Source: Sclerurus mexicanus
Taxonomy: Eukaryota; Chordata; Aves; Passeriformes; Furnariidae
Assembly (NCBI GenBank): GCA_013396755.1
Contig: VWZF01001856.1
Location: 1,887,902 to 1,951,901, forward strand
Direction of reading: 5' to 3'
Length of the DNA: 64,000 nucleotides
Part shown: positions 26,301-41,300 of the stretch, piece after piece
How positions within the stretch are numbered: position 1 is the stretch's first letter
Layout of the letters: each line of letters begins with the position of its first letter
Made by a program: the position numbers and the translations under genes
Notes under the pieces: model-generated
Databases searched by the model: none
Seen by the model: the letters and a program-made list of their open reading frames with translations, nothing else
What the model was told of the DNA's origin: nothing

Positions 26301-29300
26301 CATTGATCTTCCAGGTCACCAAATGTACCAGGGGAGTCCACTGCTCATGAAGCTGGAGTGTGCAGTCCCCAAAGCACACACTGCTGACCCCATTGACAGT
26401 CACTGTGACACTGAGAGCCCAGGATGTCTCAGCCAGCCACTGAGAGTGCAAAGGATGCGACCCTGGAAGGACAATACAACTAATGGCATTGTTATCAGAC
26501 TTCTGGATTTCACAGGAATAATTCCTCTCCAGGCTGACCTCTACCAAATTCCTTCTGGATTTTAAAGCAATACCAGATATAGTGAGCAACATCCCACCGC
26601 AGATTGATCCTCTTGATGGGAATATGGAAGTTATCCTTGGAGTTACTGTAATAGCCTGCTGCCTTGCTGGCACATGAGCATATCCCAGCTGCCTCTGGAT
26701 AACCTGGATGGGGAAAGTCCCAGGTTCCAGGCTGTTCAGTGGCAAAGAGCACTGATAAAACACTGCAGACTTGTTGCCACTTTGAAACTGAAGTTGACAT
26801 TCATTGTGTCCAAGCTTAGCCACAGACCCAGTGATGTTTATCCCCTGGATGCTCAAGAGCAGGCTGCTGTCTGTGATTTCTGTTTCAACAGCAGTAACAA
26901 GGGGAGTCAAAGCCCTTTGATAACTAAAGGTGGTGGTCCTTTTGGCTAAGAGAGAATGTTGAAGTGACCTACTGCTGATGACTACATTTACTCTGACAGA
27001 GATGTCCTGTGAATCTTCATTAGGCAAATTAGCAGCTGGTGGGGTCAGACACCAAATTGTCTCTTCTGCCAAGCGAGTAACTCTGCAGGTTTGATTGTTC
27101 ATTGAAACAGAAACCATGGCAGGATTTTGGCTAAAGCCCATCCCAGAGATTGTGAGCAGTGTTCCACCTAGGAATAAACCAAAAAGAGCAAGAAGAACAT
27201 TATGCGCAAGCAAGAAATTATTTACTGTCTGTGAACAACCACAAACCGTGATCTTTAAGGTCTCTTCCAACCCAAACCATTCCATGATACAGCTAATAAG
27301 CATGACAGACTGCCTTAGCCAGGCTGAATGGAAGAAGAAATAAAGTTTGTTTGGGTTTTGGGTATTTTTGTTGGTTTTGTTTGTTTGTTTTTGTTTTCTA
27401 AAACAGCTGAAAACAGTAGCAGCCATGTACCAGGATAATCCTATGTGAAAAAAAGCCTGAGGTGACAGGTAGTCAGGGTTGCTTGTCGCAGTAAATGACA
27501 GCAGAAAGCTACCAGAGAACTGGAGCAATCTGCTGTGAAAGGACAACTAAGAGTAAACAGAGGCTGAAGTCTTCACAGAATAGGACTGCCCATACAGGAA
27601 GGTGGAAAGATGGTTTGGTCTTGCTGCCTACAGGGAAACAGAACATTGTAATGACTACTTTCAAACCCAGGCAGAGTGCCAGATTTCATACGATCACAGA
27701 ATGGTTTGGGTTAGAAGAACCTTAAAGATCATCTTATTCCACCCCCTGCCATGGGCAGAGAGACCTTCCACTATCCCAGGTTTCTCCAAGCCCCATCCAA
27801 CCTGGCCTTGGACACTCCCAGGGATGGGGCAGCCACAGCTTCTCTGGGCAACCTGTGCCAGGGCCTCACCACCTTCACAGTAAAGAGCCCATCTGAAGTC
27901 TCCGTCCATCTTCCTTTCATTTGCAGTACTGGTACTCCCAGTGCTTTGCCTTGCTCTTTATCCATTAAGCCCATTCCCTTCCTTTTCCCATGACCAGGCT
28001 GAAAAACGTTGGTTTACGATGGGATTCTTTTTGAGTGAGCTCAAGTCCTTTATCCAGTTGCCCACACAAGCATTAGAGACAACAGAAGACTAGAGCTAAG
28101 AGGGGAAGGACTGGTGCTTTTTGCAGCAATGGAATTCTAATTCAGTTTAAGCCATTCATAAAGCCACAACCAAAAAGTTAATCAGTTCTTATTTAATTTT
28201 CAATTTACCCTTAAATATGAAAGGAAGAGTACAACTTCTATTATTTTAATTGCTTTTTAGTATGGCTTAATCTTCAAAACTGATCGGATTTGCTCTCCGA
28301 GCTCTATCCACTCTCTCATCTTTCAAGGCTTGAGCACTTCACAAACTATTGAACTAATCACATAGCACAAAGCCTCTGATTTTTTGTGTCTTTAAATGTG
28401 TTGTGAGCCTGGGAGAGCAATCTGTGAAGGACCCGAGGTTGTAGCACAAGAATTTCTCTGTCTTCTATAAAAGCATTTCTAAGGGCTCATATAAAATTCA
28501 CTACAGGGATTCAACTCTCCTGTACCACCAGACAAATGACAAAATAAATCAGCCACCCCAAATCTACTTTTTAACATTTAAAGTAAAACTTTTCTTTTTA
28601 ATTCAGTGATGTTTCGCTCTCACACTTAAATTATTTCCAGTGTCTAAAAGCTTGGAACGGGATTAATAAATATTTCACTTTTGATTAAAATTAACATTGA
28701 AAAAGGGGTTTTTTTGGTCTTTTCAACTTAACAAAAATGAACATCCCCTTTGGGATCACTTGAAATTATTGTTTGCTTCAAACCACAAGTTTACCCTGCT
28801 ATCCTGCTAACTTTCACATGGAAAACCTTGAAAGATGAGGGCGAAATGACTGAAAGAAACAGCACAGATGAGTCAGGTGTGGGCGTGCTTTGTTTTCCCA
28901 ACGGGAACATGCAAGGATACATGAGCAAACACCTGGGGAAATGAAATTCAAAGCACGGGGAGCCCTGAGCCAGCCAACCAGATGGAGGGATGCTCACTAC
29001 AGTCCCACATTTCCAGACTGCTGCTGTCTGCCTGTTGGTGTCGGCATAATAAAAGGTCACAGATACACAACACCCTCATTTAAACTGATGTGAAACGGGG
29101 TGCACTTTCCATTCCCGCAGGAAAACTGTGCCCTTGATCCCTTTAACCTTCATAAGTGGCTGCAGATGTATCAACACTGTTTACCCAGAAAGGAGCCACA
29201 ACACGGCTCCACACTGAAGATCTCAGAGAGGTAGTGGATTAACAGCTCGGTCCTGCAAAACACAAGCAACGTAGAAAGGATTTGAGGGTATTTTTTATGT

Positions 29301-32300
29301 TTTTCTCCCCTGCTGCAGTGTTGTTCTTTCCAACTCCTTCTAGGCTGAAATGTCAAATGACCACCTGGCACATCCTCTTAGTTCATTGCCACAGTGGCAA
29401 GACCACTCCACATACCAAATTTTTCCATGTGATTTGGAATCACAGAATGGTTTGGGTTGGAAGGGATCTTACAGATCATCTCATTCTGACCCCCCTGCCA
29501 TAGGAAAGGACACATTTGAGCTACATCTATCACAAACATTCTCTTATCAGCTGGCAACTCGAGGGCCAAATTTAGTCCATGAGGTGCAAATTAATTACCC
29601 ATCAAAAGAAAAACCCCTCAAGAACGAAGTATTTTTTGGAAAACATATCCCACTGCAGCTACACCCACAGAAGGAGCTGGAAGTGCATTGAAGAGACATC
29701 CAAGCTGCCTTTTCTTCTCACATCCTCCCACCAGAGAGTGGAGTAACTGGAACTGGAGGATACCCAGATGTGAGCTCCTGAAGCTCACTCACGTAAAGGT
29801 GTATCTCTGTTTCTGTCCCATCTTACATCTATTTTTCCTCCTCACCACCTTCCTTTTGAAAACACCCCCTTCCCTAAAAAGATCCATTGGAGAATGAGAC
29901 CTTCCCAATCCTGCAATCCAGCCCACCAGAGATCAAACTTGTCTCCTGGGATGACCCATCTCCCTCCACTCTATCCCTGGAGAAGAAGTGAAAGTGCTGC
30001 AAACAAACTCTAGTACTAGCTGGGATGAATCCCCGTGTGCCATCCCACCAACCACAAATTTCCTCCTTAAGCTCATTAACGCTACAAGCAACTTAGGTTG
30101 GTTTGGAAGGAATAAAACCAGCTCATTTCTCCCCAGTATCATTGTTTCAGGATCTTTCCTGGCAGCTGCCATGGATGAGAGCTGAGGGGCTGAGGAGCAA
30201 AACTGTGCTGCTTGTGAATGCATTCTTAAATCCCAATTTCAGGCTGTTCCCCCTCCCCCCCCCAACGTTTTAATTCATTTATATTACATTTATCTAGACA
30301 TGAACTTGAAGTGTCACCTTAAAAGATGGAAATAGCATCATTTAAAAATTCTCCAAACAAAGCATTTTTTATTGTTCAAACTAGCTTTTGTTTTTCTCGT
30401 GAAAAGTGCTTCTTTTCTTCTGCTGTTTTCCTACAGCAGGATTTATCTGCATTTGACCTGAATCCATGAATACCTTTGATTGCTTGAATATGCATTTTTC
30501 ATCAAATCAACTTCTTTTTTCTAAAATGTTTCTCTCCTGCCTCCTACTGATCCAAGGGGAGTTAATTGAGTAGCATTAGCAGTTTGCTGACTTGGGTTCC
30601 ACAGATCAATAAACACCTTGATAATTATTCATAATTTTATACCACACTGCAGAATTCACCGTTAGGTATTTGTGAAAAAAACCTCTTACCTGCCTTTTCA
30701 GATTAACCCTAAAACACCAAATAGGATGGAGAATGAAGTTTATAAGGAAAACACACACCTGTTTGAAGCAATAGTGATGCTATTGATGGTGACAGAAACA
30801 TTGTACCATCCTGCAGCCAAGGCTGGAAGCGTCACATTGACACCATGGTCTGTCTGCTCCTGGATCTGCGGCCACGAGTTCCCAATTTGGACCCTGACAT
30901 CTGAACCTTGGTAGGTGGCAAACTGGGATATGCCAATCTGAAGCTCCTCGCCTCCTGCGGAGGAAAGAATGGATGAAACTATTTCAGCATTTCTGGCAAT
31001 GGTTATTTTAGCTCATGTGACCAATTCCCTAAGGAAGAGCAGAGTCCATCATGCCAGGACAGGTACAGTCGTGTCCATCAGCCCAAAAACAAAAACTTGA
31101 AGACTGCAATGGCTCTGCATCCTATTCCATCCCTCCCAGATAAGGCCACCGGGTATCAGGGTTGTCTTGAGACCTCAGCACAGTGAACTTGGCTATGACC
31201 ATCTACAGCCATTCTCAGCTTCCTGGTACATACTCAGGATGGATCCATGGCCCCCTCCTTAAATGTCTATCCCATAAATATCTGAGCAGAATAAAAGCCA
31301 AATCTTGTCTTTTTAAAGCCCACATAAATGGCAGCTGAAGACTTCTGGGCTTTTTTCCCAAATCCTTGACAAATGATCCAAGATCACATTTTTAAGCGCT
31401 ATGGAGATAACCTGACCTTAACAGAAGCCTCCCACAGTAAAATGAAAATTTGTTTGGGTACCTAAAGTCAGATGATCACACATGTGCCTGCCATGGTTTA
31501 ACCCCAGCTGGCATTTCAGCCCCACACAGTCACTCAGTCCTTCCCCTGCAAGTGGGATGGGCGAAAGAATTGGAAAAGTAAAAGGGAAAAAACTCACGGG
31601 TAGAGATGGTTTTACAGGAAAAGAAGAAGCCACGTGTGCAAAGCAAAACAAGGAATTCATTCACCACTTCCCATGGGCAGGCAGGTGTTCAGCCATCCCC
31701 AGGAGAGCAGGAATTCATCACATGTAACAGTAACTTGGGAAGACAAACACCAACGCTCTGAACGTCCCCCCTCTCCCTTCCTCTTTCCCCAGGTTTTATT
31801 GCTGAGAATGATTTCATATGATCTGGAATAATCCTTGGGTCAGCCAGGGACAGCTGTCCTAGCTGTGTCCCTTTCCCAGCTCCTTGTGCGCCCTCAGCTC
31901 ACTTGCTGGTGGGGTGGGATGAGGACCTGAAAAGGCCTCGACTGTGTATTAAGCCCCGCTCAGCAATAACCAAAACATACCTGTGTTACCAAGACCATTT
32001 CCAGCACAAATCCATACCAGCTACTATGAAGAAAAAAAACAGCTCGAAGCACCTTGTTTTCAGGAAATGTGGCTTTCTCTCCCATTTACACTCTTTCCTA
32101 AGCCAAGATATATTCAGATGAAAGTGGACACTTCCCTTTTTTTGTGCACAGTGCAGTAATAGAAAAGAAAAAGGGCAGTAGGGAAGGGAATTTCATAACC
32201 AAAATTCCTCCTGAAATAGCTTAAAAAAATGTGGGGTGGTATCCATCAGTCTAAATAAAGCCATTTTCACTGATGGGTGTCTCTGTGGTCAGTGAAGAGA

Positions 32301-35300
32301 AACACAGCCTTTTTGGCTTCATTCATCTTATTGTAAAAAAGCCACACAAACCAGCTGTGGTGAATCCCACCACAGAACCATTTATGTCTCTTCACTGACT
32401 ATGCAAGGCATCTAAACAACAAGTACAGAGCTGCGTTTAGGAGGTGAATCTCATCCTCCTGTCTCCCCTGAAGGGATGAGGGAGGGAGGGAGGACAAAGC
32501 TTCCATGAAGCAGGAGAGCCTGTACAAGGCTCCTCTCATCTACCTGCTCCTCTAAGTAAGTCTTGAAGCTTTTCAATTCTGCTTGCACAAAGAGCCAAAT
32601 AAAGTTTGAAAGCCTGCAAAGTTGAATATGTTAATAACATGAACTCTTTGGACTCTTGGTCAATTGTCAGCTTAATCCCAGATGCCTGGAAGGCATCAGA
32701 GTAATTTATTTATTCTTTTTATTAGATGGGAGGAAAATTATATTAAAAGACAAAGCCGTGGAGGTTTTGAATAGGAGATTGAACTCAGCCCCAGCACTGC
32801 TCACGAGACAATATAACATTAAGGAATTCCTTGCACCTGGGCTGCCCGCGGCGAGAAAAACCTCCCCTTGGTGCTGTGGTATCAGAATAATATTCAGGTG
32901 ATAAAGGACGTTTTCTCTTATTTATGCATTCTGGAGTAATAGAAAATGACAAGGGCATTTGGAGAAATGAACAGAAATGCTGGGAGTGCACAAGAAGCGT
33001 ATTTTGGCACCGGCAGTCACTTAACTCCATAAATCCCCACCAAGTCCAACCAAACTTGGAAGCGTGGGGAGCTTTGAGGTGAGCACTGGAGAGGTTGCAA
33101 AAATAGAGGGGGTGGAGGGGAAAATAAGTCAGATGATTGAATCCTAGGAGCAATGGGAGTGGAGTGGGTAGGGCAACAAGAATATTTCTGTCTTTGTCCT
33201 GTCTTCCTTCCTTTCCCTCTTAGATACTGAGAAACTGGTGTCTGGTTGACACACGGAAATGTGCTAAACATTCTTCTTCCCTGTAAGAGGACATCATTTG
33301 GCATTTGTGCTTTCTATTCCCAACACCCAGACAAAATCTTGGGGAGAAAAAAGAGGAGGGAAATGAGCAAAGAAAACTCCGAACAGAAACTTTCAAAAGA
33401 CAAGAGTTATAAACACCCAATGACATCTATTGAGGATTTTGTCCCTGCAAAGTCCATGAAGACTATGCTCATATTCCAAAATAACAGACCGTAAGGTCAA
33501 ACTGGAAAAGTTTGGCTTGGAAATGGGGACTAGAAAGATAAACATTGCCTTTCTTCTGCTTTCAGCAGCCTAAAATGTGCACAGTGCTCTTTAAGTTCAA
33601 CTCTTTGGAATCCTGGAGAAGGATGCTCTCTAGAGCACATTTATCTCGTCATGGCTGAACCTGTTACTAAGGATGAATGGGTGCAAAAATTTTGGAGCAG
33701 AGTTAGAGAAACATGACACAAAAGGAGCACTGTATCACATCTGACATCCTGTGGACATCATCCATACTGGCCTAGGATAAGCAACTCATTCCCTCATATA
33801 TTCAAAACAGTCAGTCCTGTCCAGGACTAGCAGGAAACATGAGAACTACAATTTAAAAGAACACAACAAAAACCCCTGTGTCAGATCAAACTTCAGAAAC
33901 CTGAATTCCCTCTGCCCCACCACCATCAGCAATAACAGTTCTCCAGATGATTCCCAATACACATCTGCAGCCTTTTCACCTGCTATGCCACTTGTGTTCC
34001 TACTCAGGGATACAACAGTAGGGTTTAAGGAAGGATCATATTGGAACAAGTTGGTTACTGTTGTTGATTGGTACCCATAAATTAGTGTCACATGCACAGC
34101 AGCATCTTCTGTCCCCTAGAAAGAGAAGCGAAGAAAATGTCAGGGATAAGAATGCACCAATTTAAAAAAAATATTATTTCCTGTATTCCTGCATCTCCCA
34201 TACTTAATAAATCAGGTACATGGCCCTCATGAAACTTGTATATACACCAAACTCTACTTAAATGTGTAGAGTTATGCTGACTTTAGAGGAACATCTATGG
34301 AGAGTTAGAAACCTTAAAACAATGCCAGACTGTGCAGATTTGGACTTGCTTTATCCATACTAGGAAATTAAACTAGTAAATAAAATCCCAGACTATGCAG
34401 TTTTTAATTTGCAATATCCTTACTAAATTTAAGAGTATTTTGCTCTTTCACTTGTTTTCACAAATCACCTATTAATCTATTTTTAATTAATGTGGCCTAA
34501 TCTGTAGATGGAGTGCACAATAAACTGTCCCACAGCCAAGACTTGGCTGATGGGCTACAGTTTGCCCTTCTCCTAGTGTAACTCAGGCCAAGAAAACACA
34601 GAAAGGCCTGTGTGGGTTGTTCCCCAAAAAATGTGGTTTCTTACCCGAGAAGGAACTTCGCAGTCAATTCTTGTTGAATTTCTGCCATCCTCCAAAATGG
34701 GGCAAGGCTGGGATCCAAACAACACCCCATTTACCCCTTCCAGATTGGTCCCCCTTAGAGCCACTCTCAATCCTCCTAAAAAAAACCCCGAACAATTATT
34801 CCATTATATCCAACACATACAATATTTTCACATGCAAAGGATTCTTTGTTTATAGACGCCTACAAAAGGCAGTACAATCTCTCAGTTGATCTCATCATGG
34901 TCTGCTCCACCTTTCTTTGTCTGGTTTCCCCTCGTGCACCAGAGATCCCTCTTGCTCATTATTTGGATTCTTCACGACACAGGACAAATGGGTTTGTTTC
35001 TCAGTTTATTTTTTAATGACATACTTATTTAAACCAACAAGCTCTGGCCTGTGATCTCACTCTTAGACAGATCCCCAGCCCAAGAATGAAACAGGGAAGG
35101 AAGGAATAAGCACTAAGAATGGAAAATGAGCTTAACACAGCAGGTGCTTTCACAGTTCAAAAGGCTGCCAGGCACCCTGCTGTCAAAAAAGCCTGTAGCC
35201 TGTGACTAGGAAACTTAGGTTAGAAAGGGGACTTGGCAGGGCTCGAGACTTAGAGTTGTGAGGAAAGTCACAGAGGGCTTGATTGCAGGAAGTTCTAAAG

Positions 35301-38300
35301 CAAACTCAGCTCTCCCTTGTGCCAGAGCTGAGCCTCTTCGATCACAGGCAGGATCATGCCCGACACAAGCCAGACTTGTGCTCGATCTTTCTTCAGCATC
35401 CTATTCCAGTGTAAGTAGTTGAGGTGCCCCTTTGCTTTTCCAAGTGACTAGAAGATTCAGGGTTATTTCAAAGAGAAACAGGAAAGAGGACAGGAAAGGA
35501 CATTAATTAGAATTCTAACATGGACTTTGTTCTTTGAGGTTCAGAGACAAATTTAAAAATAAAAGGAATTTTGCCTGAAACTTAGAGCTATTTGCTCTGG
35601 TTTCCAGCACTGCAGAGTTTTGGGACTATGGCTGGACAGACTTTTCAGACAGGAACTTTATTAATGCAGTGCTTATTTGTATTTATTAGCACGGCTATAT
35701 TAAAAACCAAATTACTTTTTATGATCCTTTTCACTTGCGATACAAGCAATCTTCTATGCTAAAGCAAGTATATACCAGTGGCAAAATCCCTTGCACACTT
35801 TCCTCGAAGTACCTTTTCCTGTTAATTCTTTAAACAACCAGTGAATTACAGAAGTTTAAAGTTCTTGATTTTCTCCAGCTGGCAGCAAAACCAGGCAAAC
35901 AGCAGCAATTGGAAACGTTAACAGCAAGCTCCTGCTAACCACTGGAATGTGGGAGTATCTTTAGAAAGGCATTCCATGCTTTTGGAGTTAGGTCACGGGG
36001 ATCTCCCAGCACGGCACCAGTGACACCAGGGATATTTTGACAAGAGGGAGCTGATGCAGCAAAGTACAAGATGCTTCTCGCCTTTCCATCCCGTAACATT
36101 AAATTTGCAGAGTCAGAAAGAGCAAGAAGTGAAAACTGAAGCCACTTTTCTTAGGAGGGAATTGTCAGATAAGGAGCTGCAGATTTAGAGTGCAGAATCC
36201 ATGTGTGTTGTGGAAAGACTTAAGTTTCGATATCTACATTATATCTATATGCAGTGAAATACTGCCTGTGTGCACTTTACGATGAGATTGAAGAGAGGTA
36301 TTTTAAATGGGAGAAATTAAAAACACAGATGGAAGCTGTAATTCTTTCCAATTATAAACGTTCCAGGCACATGTAATGTAAGATAACATTATACTTGCTT
36401 TCTTTTTAATGAGTGACAGATCACTGTAATTGGGAGAAGAACTGGATTACCAGCCAAGGAAATGGGAAGCAAGGCCCTATCACTGAAACTTGCCATTTCT
36501 GCGTTTCTTTTAGAGTTTTTTGAAGGTGTTTGATTTTTGTTGGTTTGAGTTTTCTATGAATCAAAAATGAGCCTTAACCTCATGTTCTATGACCCTCCCA
36601 TTAGGGAAGAGAAAAAAATGAATAAAAGAGCTACAACAGCTTCTTCCCCATGCATCCCCAAAAAAACCCAAAGAAAATAAAGGGGTGGCCGTCACTTCTA
36701 GCTTGTTCCAAGTCCATCCCACAGCTCATCCATGGAGAGGTTTACAGACCATCACTCCCTTTTTCCGCTTGCTCAGAGGTGGCCAAGCGTGGCACAATCC
36801 GTTCTTCAAGCCATGTGGCTTCCTGCTGCACACCGGCCGGTGTTCCTGCTCTCAGTGGTGTTTATTATCATGATCTCAAAGCATCACAACTATGAAACAA
36901 CAAAATTTCCAGAAAAAAAAATCTGGGCAGCCTTTACTGTCAGAGCAGACCGTGTTGTTTGCGGTTGCTTTCCTTGCTGCTTGAAAACAAGTGATAAGCT
37001 GAGATTGTCCTTACTGAACAGCCCGGGTGTAGCAGGAGCGTTTTACACGTTTCACATGGGGTTGGGGAGACTTTTCCCTCTCCCCTCCCAAAAAAGAAAG
37101 GTTTGTTATTTGCAGCACTTTTTTCACTTAGCCATGGTTGTCTGGGCACCTTGCTTGAACTTCCATCTGTGTCACATACAGGACACATGAGGGAGTCCTT
37201 TGTCTCCTGAGTCCTGTGAAAAATCTTTCCACCTCTTATCTTCAAATATGGAATCTATCACCCTTTATTTCCTTTTCTGTTTCAAGGAAAGGAGAAGTAA
37301 TGGAAAGGAAAGGGGGTTACCTTCAGCTTCTCTAGGTTTCTCAGTTTTATATCTAAACACAGGCAAGTTTTCCACTTTCCTCAGAGTATGAATTCACTTC
37401 AATGGGACTGGGATGAACCAAAGTTCAGCCATTTCACAGTTATAGAATCATGGGATCATTTAGGTTGGAAAAGATCTCTAAGGTAAGTCCAACCATTAAC
37501 CCAGCACTGCCAAGGCCACTGCTAAACCATGTCCCCAAATGCTACATCTACAAGCCTTCCAAATCCCTCGAGGAATAGAGACTCCATCCTTGCCCTGGGC
37601 AGGTTGTTCCAATGATTGACAACTCTTTCAGTGAAAAATTTTTGCTAATACCTGATCTAATTAGGCCAGATTAATTCAAATAGTACAAAGCTACATGTCA
37701 AATGGATATACCCACATGATTTGCTGGAATGAATACACGTGCACTAGAAATTACAATTCCCTCACAAAACCAGTTGGGAAACTGGTTGCCTGCACCATCA
37801 AGTCCAGGAAGTCTGTCACTCTAAGTAACTTTTCCCTGTGCTTTGTGGTACACACAGTGTGCCTTTTTCATCACAGAACATGCTAAGATGGAAGGGACCC
37901 AAAAGGATCATCAAGTCCAACCCTTAGCCCTGCACAGGACCATCCCCAAGAGTCACACCATGAGCCTGAGAGTATCATCCAAAAGCTTCTTGAGCTCTGG
38001 CAGGCTTGATGAAGACCTTGGCAGCGAAAATACAGAACCACCAAACATGCCAGAGAAAGGAAGAGGCAAGAATAAGACAACCCCTTAGAGCTGGTCTGGA
38101 GTTCAGACTTACCAATCTCTGAGGTCGTAGGAGGTTCGATGACAACCAGCTGTGGCTCCACTCTCAGGAAGATTCCCTCTCCCGTGCTGCCATTGAGTGC
38201 AAATCCATAAGGCCTCACCAGAAGTGTCAGCTGGTAGATTCCTACTGGCAGCCTCTCGACCTGGCAAACCACTGCAGTTTGATTCAATGCTGTGACGTGG

Positions 38301-41300
38301 CAGGTCGTGCTGTTCACCTCCACCTGCAGGGCTGGCTCCTCCTCAGCGAAGCCACCTCCTCTGATAACCACTGTGGCCAGGGGCCCATCGTCTGAAGATA
38401 TATAACCAACAAGATGACTCGTGAATTTTGGTGTAGCAATGCCCACAATTTACTTTCAACCAACAGTTAGAAGTTTTTCACCAGCTTCACCAGGACATCC
38501 TAAAAACTTTGATGATATCTCATTGTCCAATAATGCCAATTCCTGTCTGTCCCTATCCAGCTATTACATATTTCCTTAAATTTTTACTAAAAATAACTCA
38601 AGCCAAGAACCACCTTTTGCTTTAAGCACCAAACCTGCCACAATTTCTCTCCCATTTATGTCCCTCCCATAATGTCACAGAATAATTAAGGTTGGAAATG
38701 ACCTCTAAAATCATTGATCAAGCACCTCTGTGCTCACTACTAAACCATGACCCCAGATGCCACGTCCACACACCTTTTGACCACTTTCAAGTAGGGTGCC
38801 TCTACCACTTCCCTGGGCAGCCTGTCCCGCTGCTTGACCACCCCTTCAGTGAACAAATTTTTCCTAATATCCAGTCTAAACATCTTCTAATGCAACTTGA
38901 GGCCATCTCCTCTCATCCTATTGCTTGTTAACTGGGAGACCGACCCACACCTGGCTACAACCTCCTGTCAGAGAGTTGTAGGGAGCCATAGGTCTCACCT
39001 GAGCCTCTTTTTCTCCAAGATGAACCCCCTCAGGTCCCTGATCCACTCCTCATAAGACTTGTGCTCCAGACCCTTTTCCTGCTCTGTTGCCCTCTAGACA
39101 CATCTGTACACACTTAATGTCTGGAAATCAAGCTGACCAGAAAGGACCCAGTAAAAGTGCCGGTTCCATAAAAGCAGAAATTTCCAAAAGAATATGCATG
39201 AAACCATCATCATCTGGCAGATCTTTTTCACAGAATAGTGGTGGTTTTTTGCCATTTTGTTCAGACACAAAGCCCCATTACCTGATAAATACTTCACATC
39301 ACTGACTATGGGTGTCAGTTCCTGGCTGAATTGGAAAGAGCATGAGCCAGAACAGTTTGAAGGGATATCGTTCACCACAACCACCACCTGGAGACAGAGA
39401 AGAGGGTTACTGTAAAGCTGGAGAGGGAACAGGGGTGTCTTCTGGAGCCACAGCTACCTAGTAGATGCTGGTAACCACATTGGGCTACCAAGAGCACTCT
39501 GCCAGAACTGAACAGTCAGACAGCTGTTCATCCTGCTGCAGCCTCATTACAAATTTAATTGCAAAGCTTATTAGGGTCATCCAAGGCAAAGCAGATCATG
39601 GGTTTGGACACTATCACCACCCTTCCTTGGTGCTTGTGGGATTTTATGTCCCACCTTGCTGGCACCCACAGCTCCTCACAACTCCTGTTCTACGAGTCAT
39701 CGATTGGAGACCCTGCTTGCCTCTTCCCAGTTCTTCCCACTTTGCCTTGGGAACAAGTTTATTGTATTTAGGACACCCTGTAAGACTAATTAAATGAATC
39801 CCACAACACATGCAGCCCTCAATTTTATTTTTTGCACCTGAAGAAAGCTGGGCTGTGACCCTGATTATTTAAAAGAGATATCAAGCAGCTTCTGAGATCT
39901 TGCTGTCTCAGAAAAGTCAACACAAACCACCTCTTTATCTCTCTCCAAGTATCAAGGGTGTGCAAGGAGAGCACACCAATGCCTACAAAAAAACCAAAAG
40001 CAGACTGTCTGAAAGAAATGCAAGGAGCACAGAGTTGCAAAGTACTCCGCATGAACAGAGATACAATCAGAGGGACATTTTTATGCTTGTGCTAGCAGCA
40101 ATACAGAAAAAAGCTTAAAAAAAATCAGCTGCTGTTTCACTTGGGCTATTTGAGGGTATGTCTGCAGCACAGATGGAAAAGATATCATAGGTGGCTGAGT
40201 CACTGGAGGAAGAGCAGTCCTCATGTCTGGGGAAGAGGCTTATCAAAAAAGCAGGATGACCTGGCCCCAAATGCTGCACAGCTGGGCTTTGAGCACATCC
40301 AGCAGGACCCTGTTATTGCTACAGTGCCTGGCAGCCTCTGCTGCAAGCAAAGCCAGCAATACCCACTGCTCTGCTACATCTAAGAGCAGAGCTGGGAACA
40401 CATTTGTCCATCCAGAAGGCCAGAGCGAGGACTCATTCAGCCAGGAAGATCTCCTTCCTCTCTTCTCACACTTGAAGAATTGAGATCCACAGAGGCTGAG
40501 GGACTTGACTGAGCACTAAACCACAGCAACCAGCTCATTTATTTTGCCCACCAGTGTAACAGCAGGAATGCTGGAGATGAATAGTGGCATTCCCAGTTTG
40601 GTGGGCAGTGTCACAGGACCCACCAAGGGTGGGAGCCCAGAGATTGTCATTCCTTGGTCAGTGCCTCAAAATAAACAATTTATCTTCCATCACCCATGAT
40701 CACCATTCTCTCTACCTGCAATAGGTCTTCGAGGAAAGTCCTGCTCCACATACCTGGCAGCAGAATATGAGCAATTTATGGCACAGAGCATCAGATTTCT
40801 GAAAGAATTTAGTGGCAGAGCAAAGTACCCAAATACCTGTGAGACTCCTGGATCTACCCAACACGGATGAGTCAGTAGGAAGTGTGACAGCACACCAACT
40901 CACCTGTGTTTGGTTATTGAGGGTAGCAAGCATGTCCCCAAATATTGGTCCTATAAACACACCCCCATCATAAACCACACGAGTAGAAACAGTTGCCTTC
41001 AGACCAGTGAGGTTTTTGGCAGAGACCTGGCAAAGAACAAGGAATTTAAGTTTGTCATCCTCTTATGTCCTGTGATTTTAAATCAAAACAGAATCTGTAC
41101 AAGGTGGCAAATAACTCCTGGAAACTACTTCTAAAGCTTTGTCCATGAATCAAATCTCCAGCTCTAAATCTTCCTTACCCAAGATTTGACAACAGCTCTC
41201 TGTCCCCACCTTCACCTTGTAGGCAAAGAAACTGCAAACTGAGGAGCCAGATTTGCAAATAAACTTCTAATACTTAATAATAATACCATTTGAAATCAGG

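Larger units (their letters stand above)
27168..30758. other. Two PKHD1 introns around the 68-nt exon
   Basis: Apart from the exon at 29185-29252, this stretch holds CR1 fragments near 27248, 27690 and 29437 and otherwise unique AT-rich sequence with no coding signal on either strand. Confidence 0.8.
34776..38112. other. PKHD1 intron, 3.3 kb
   Basis: No exon; flanking phases join (phase 1). Two minus CR1 copies lie at its high end (37441-37665, 37871-38012). The region 34776-37440 shows no recognisable feature. Confidence 0.85.

Noticed and set aside
25592..26949. Plus-strand open frames over the giant exon
   Set aside because: They are antisense shadows of the IPT-coding exon, which has clear homology and splice sites on the minus strand.
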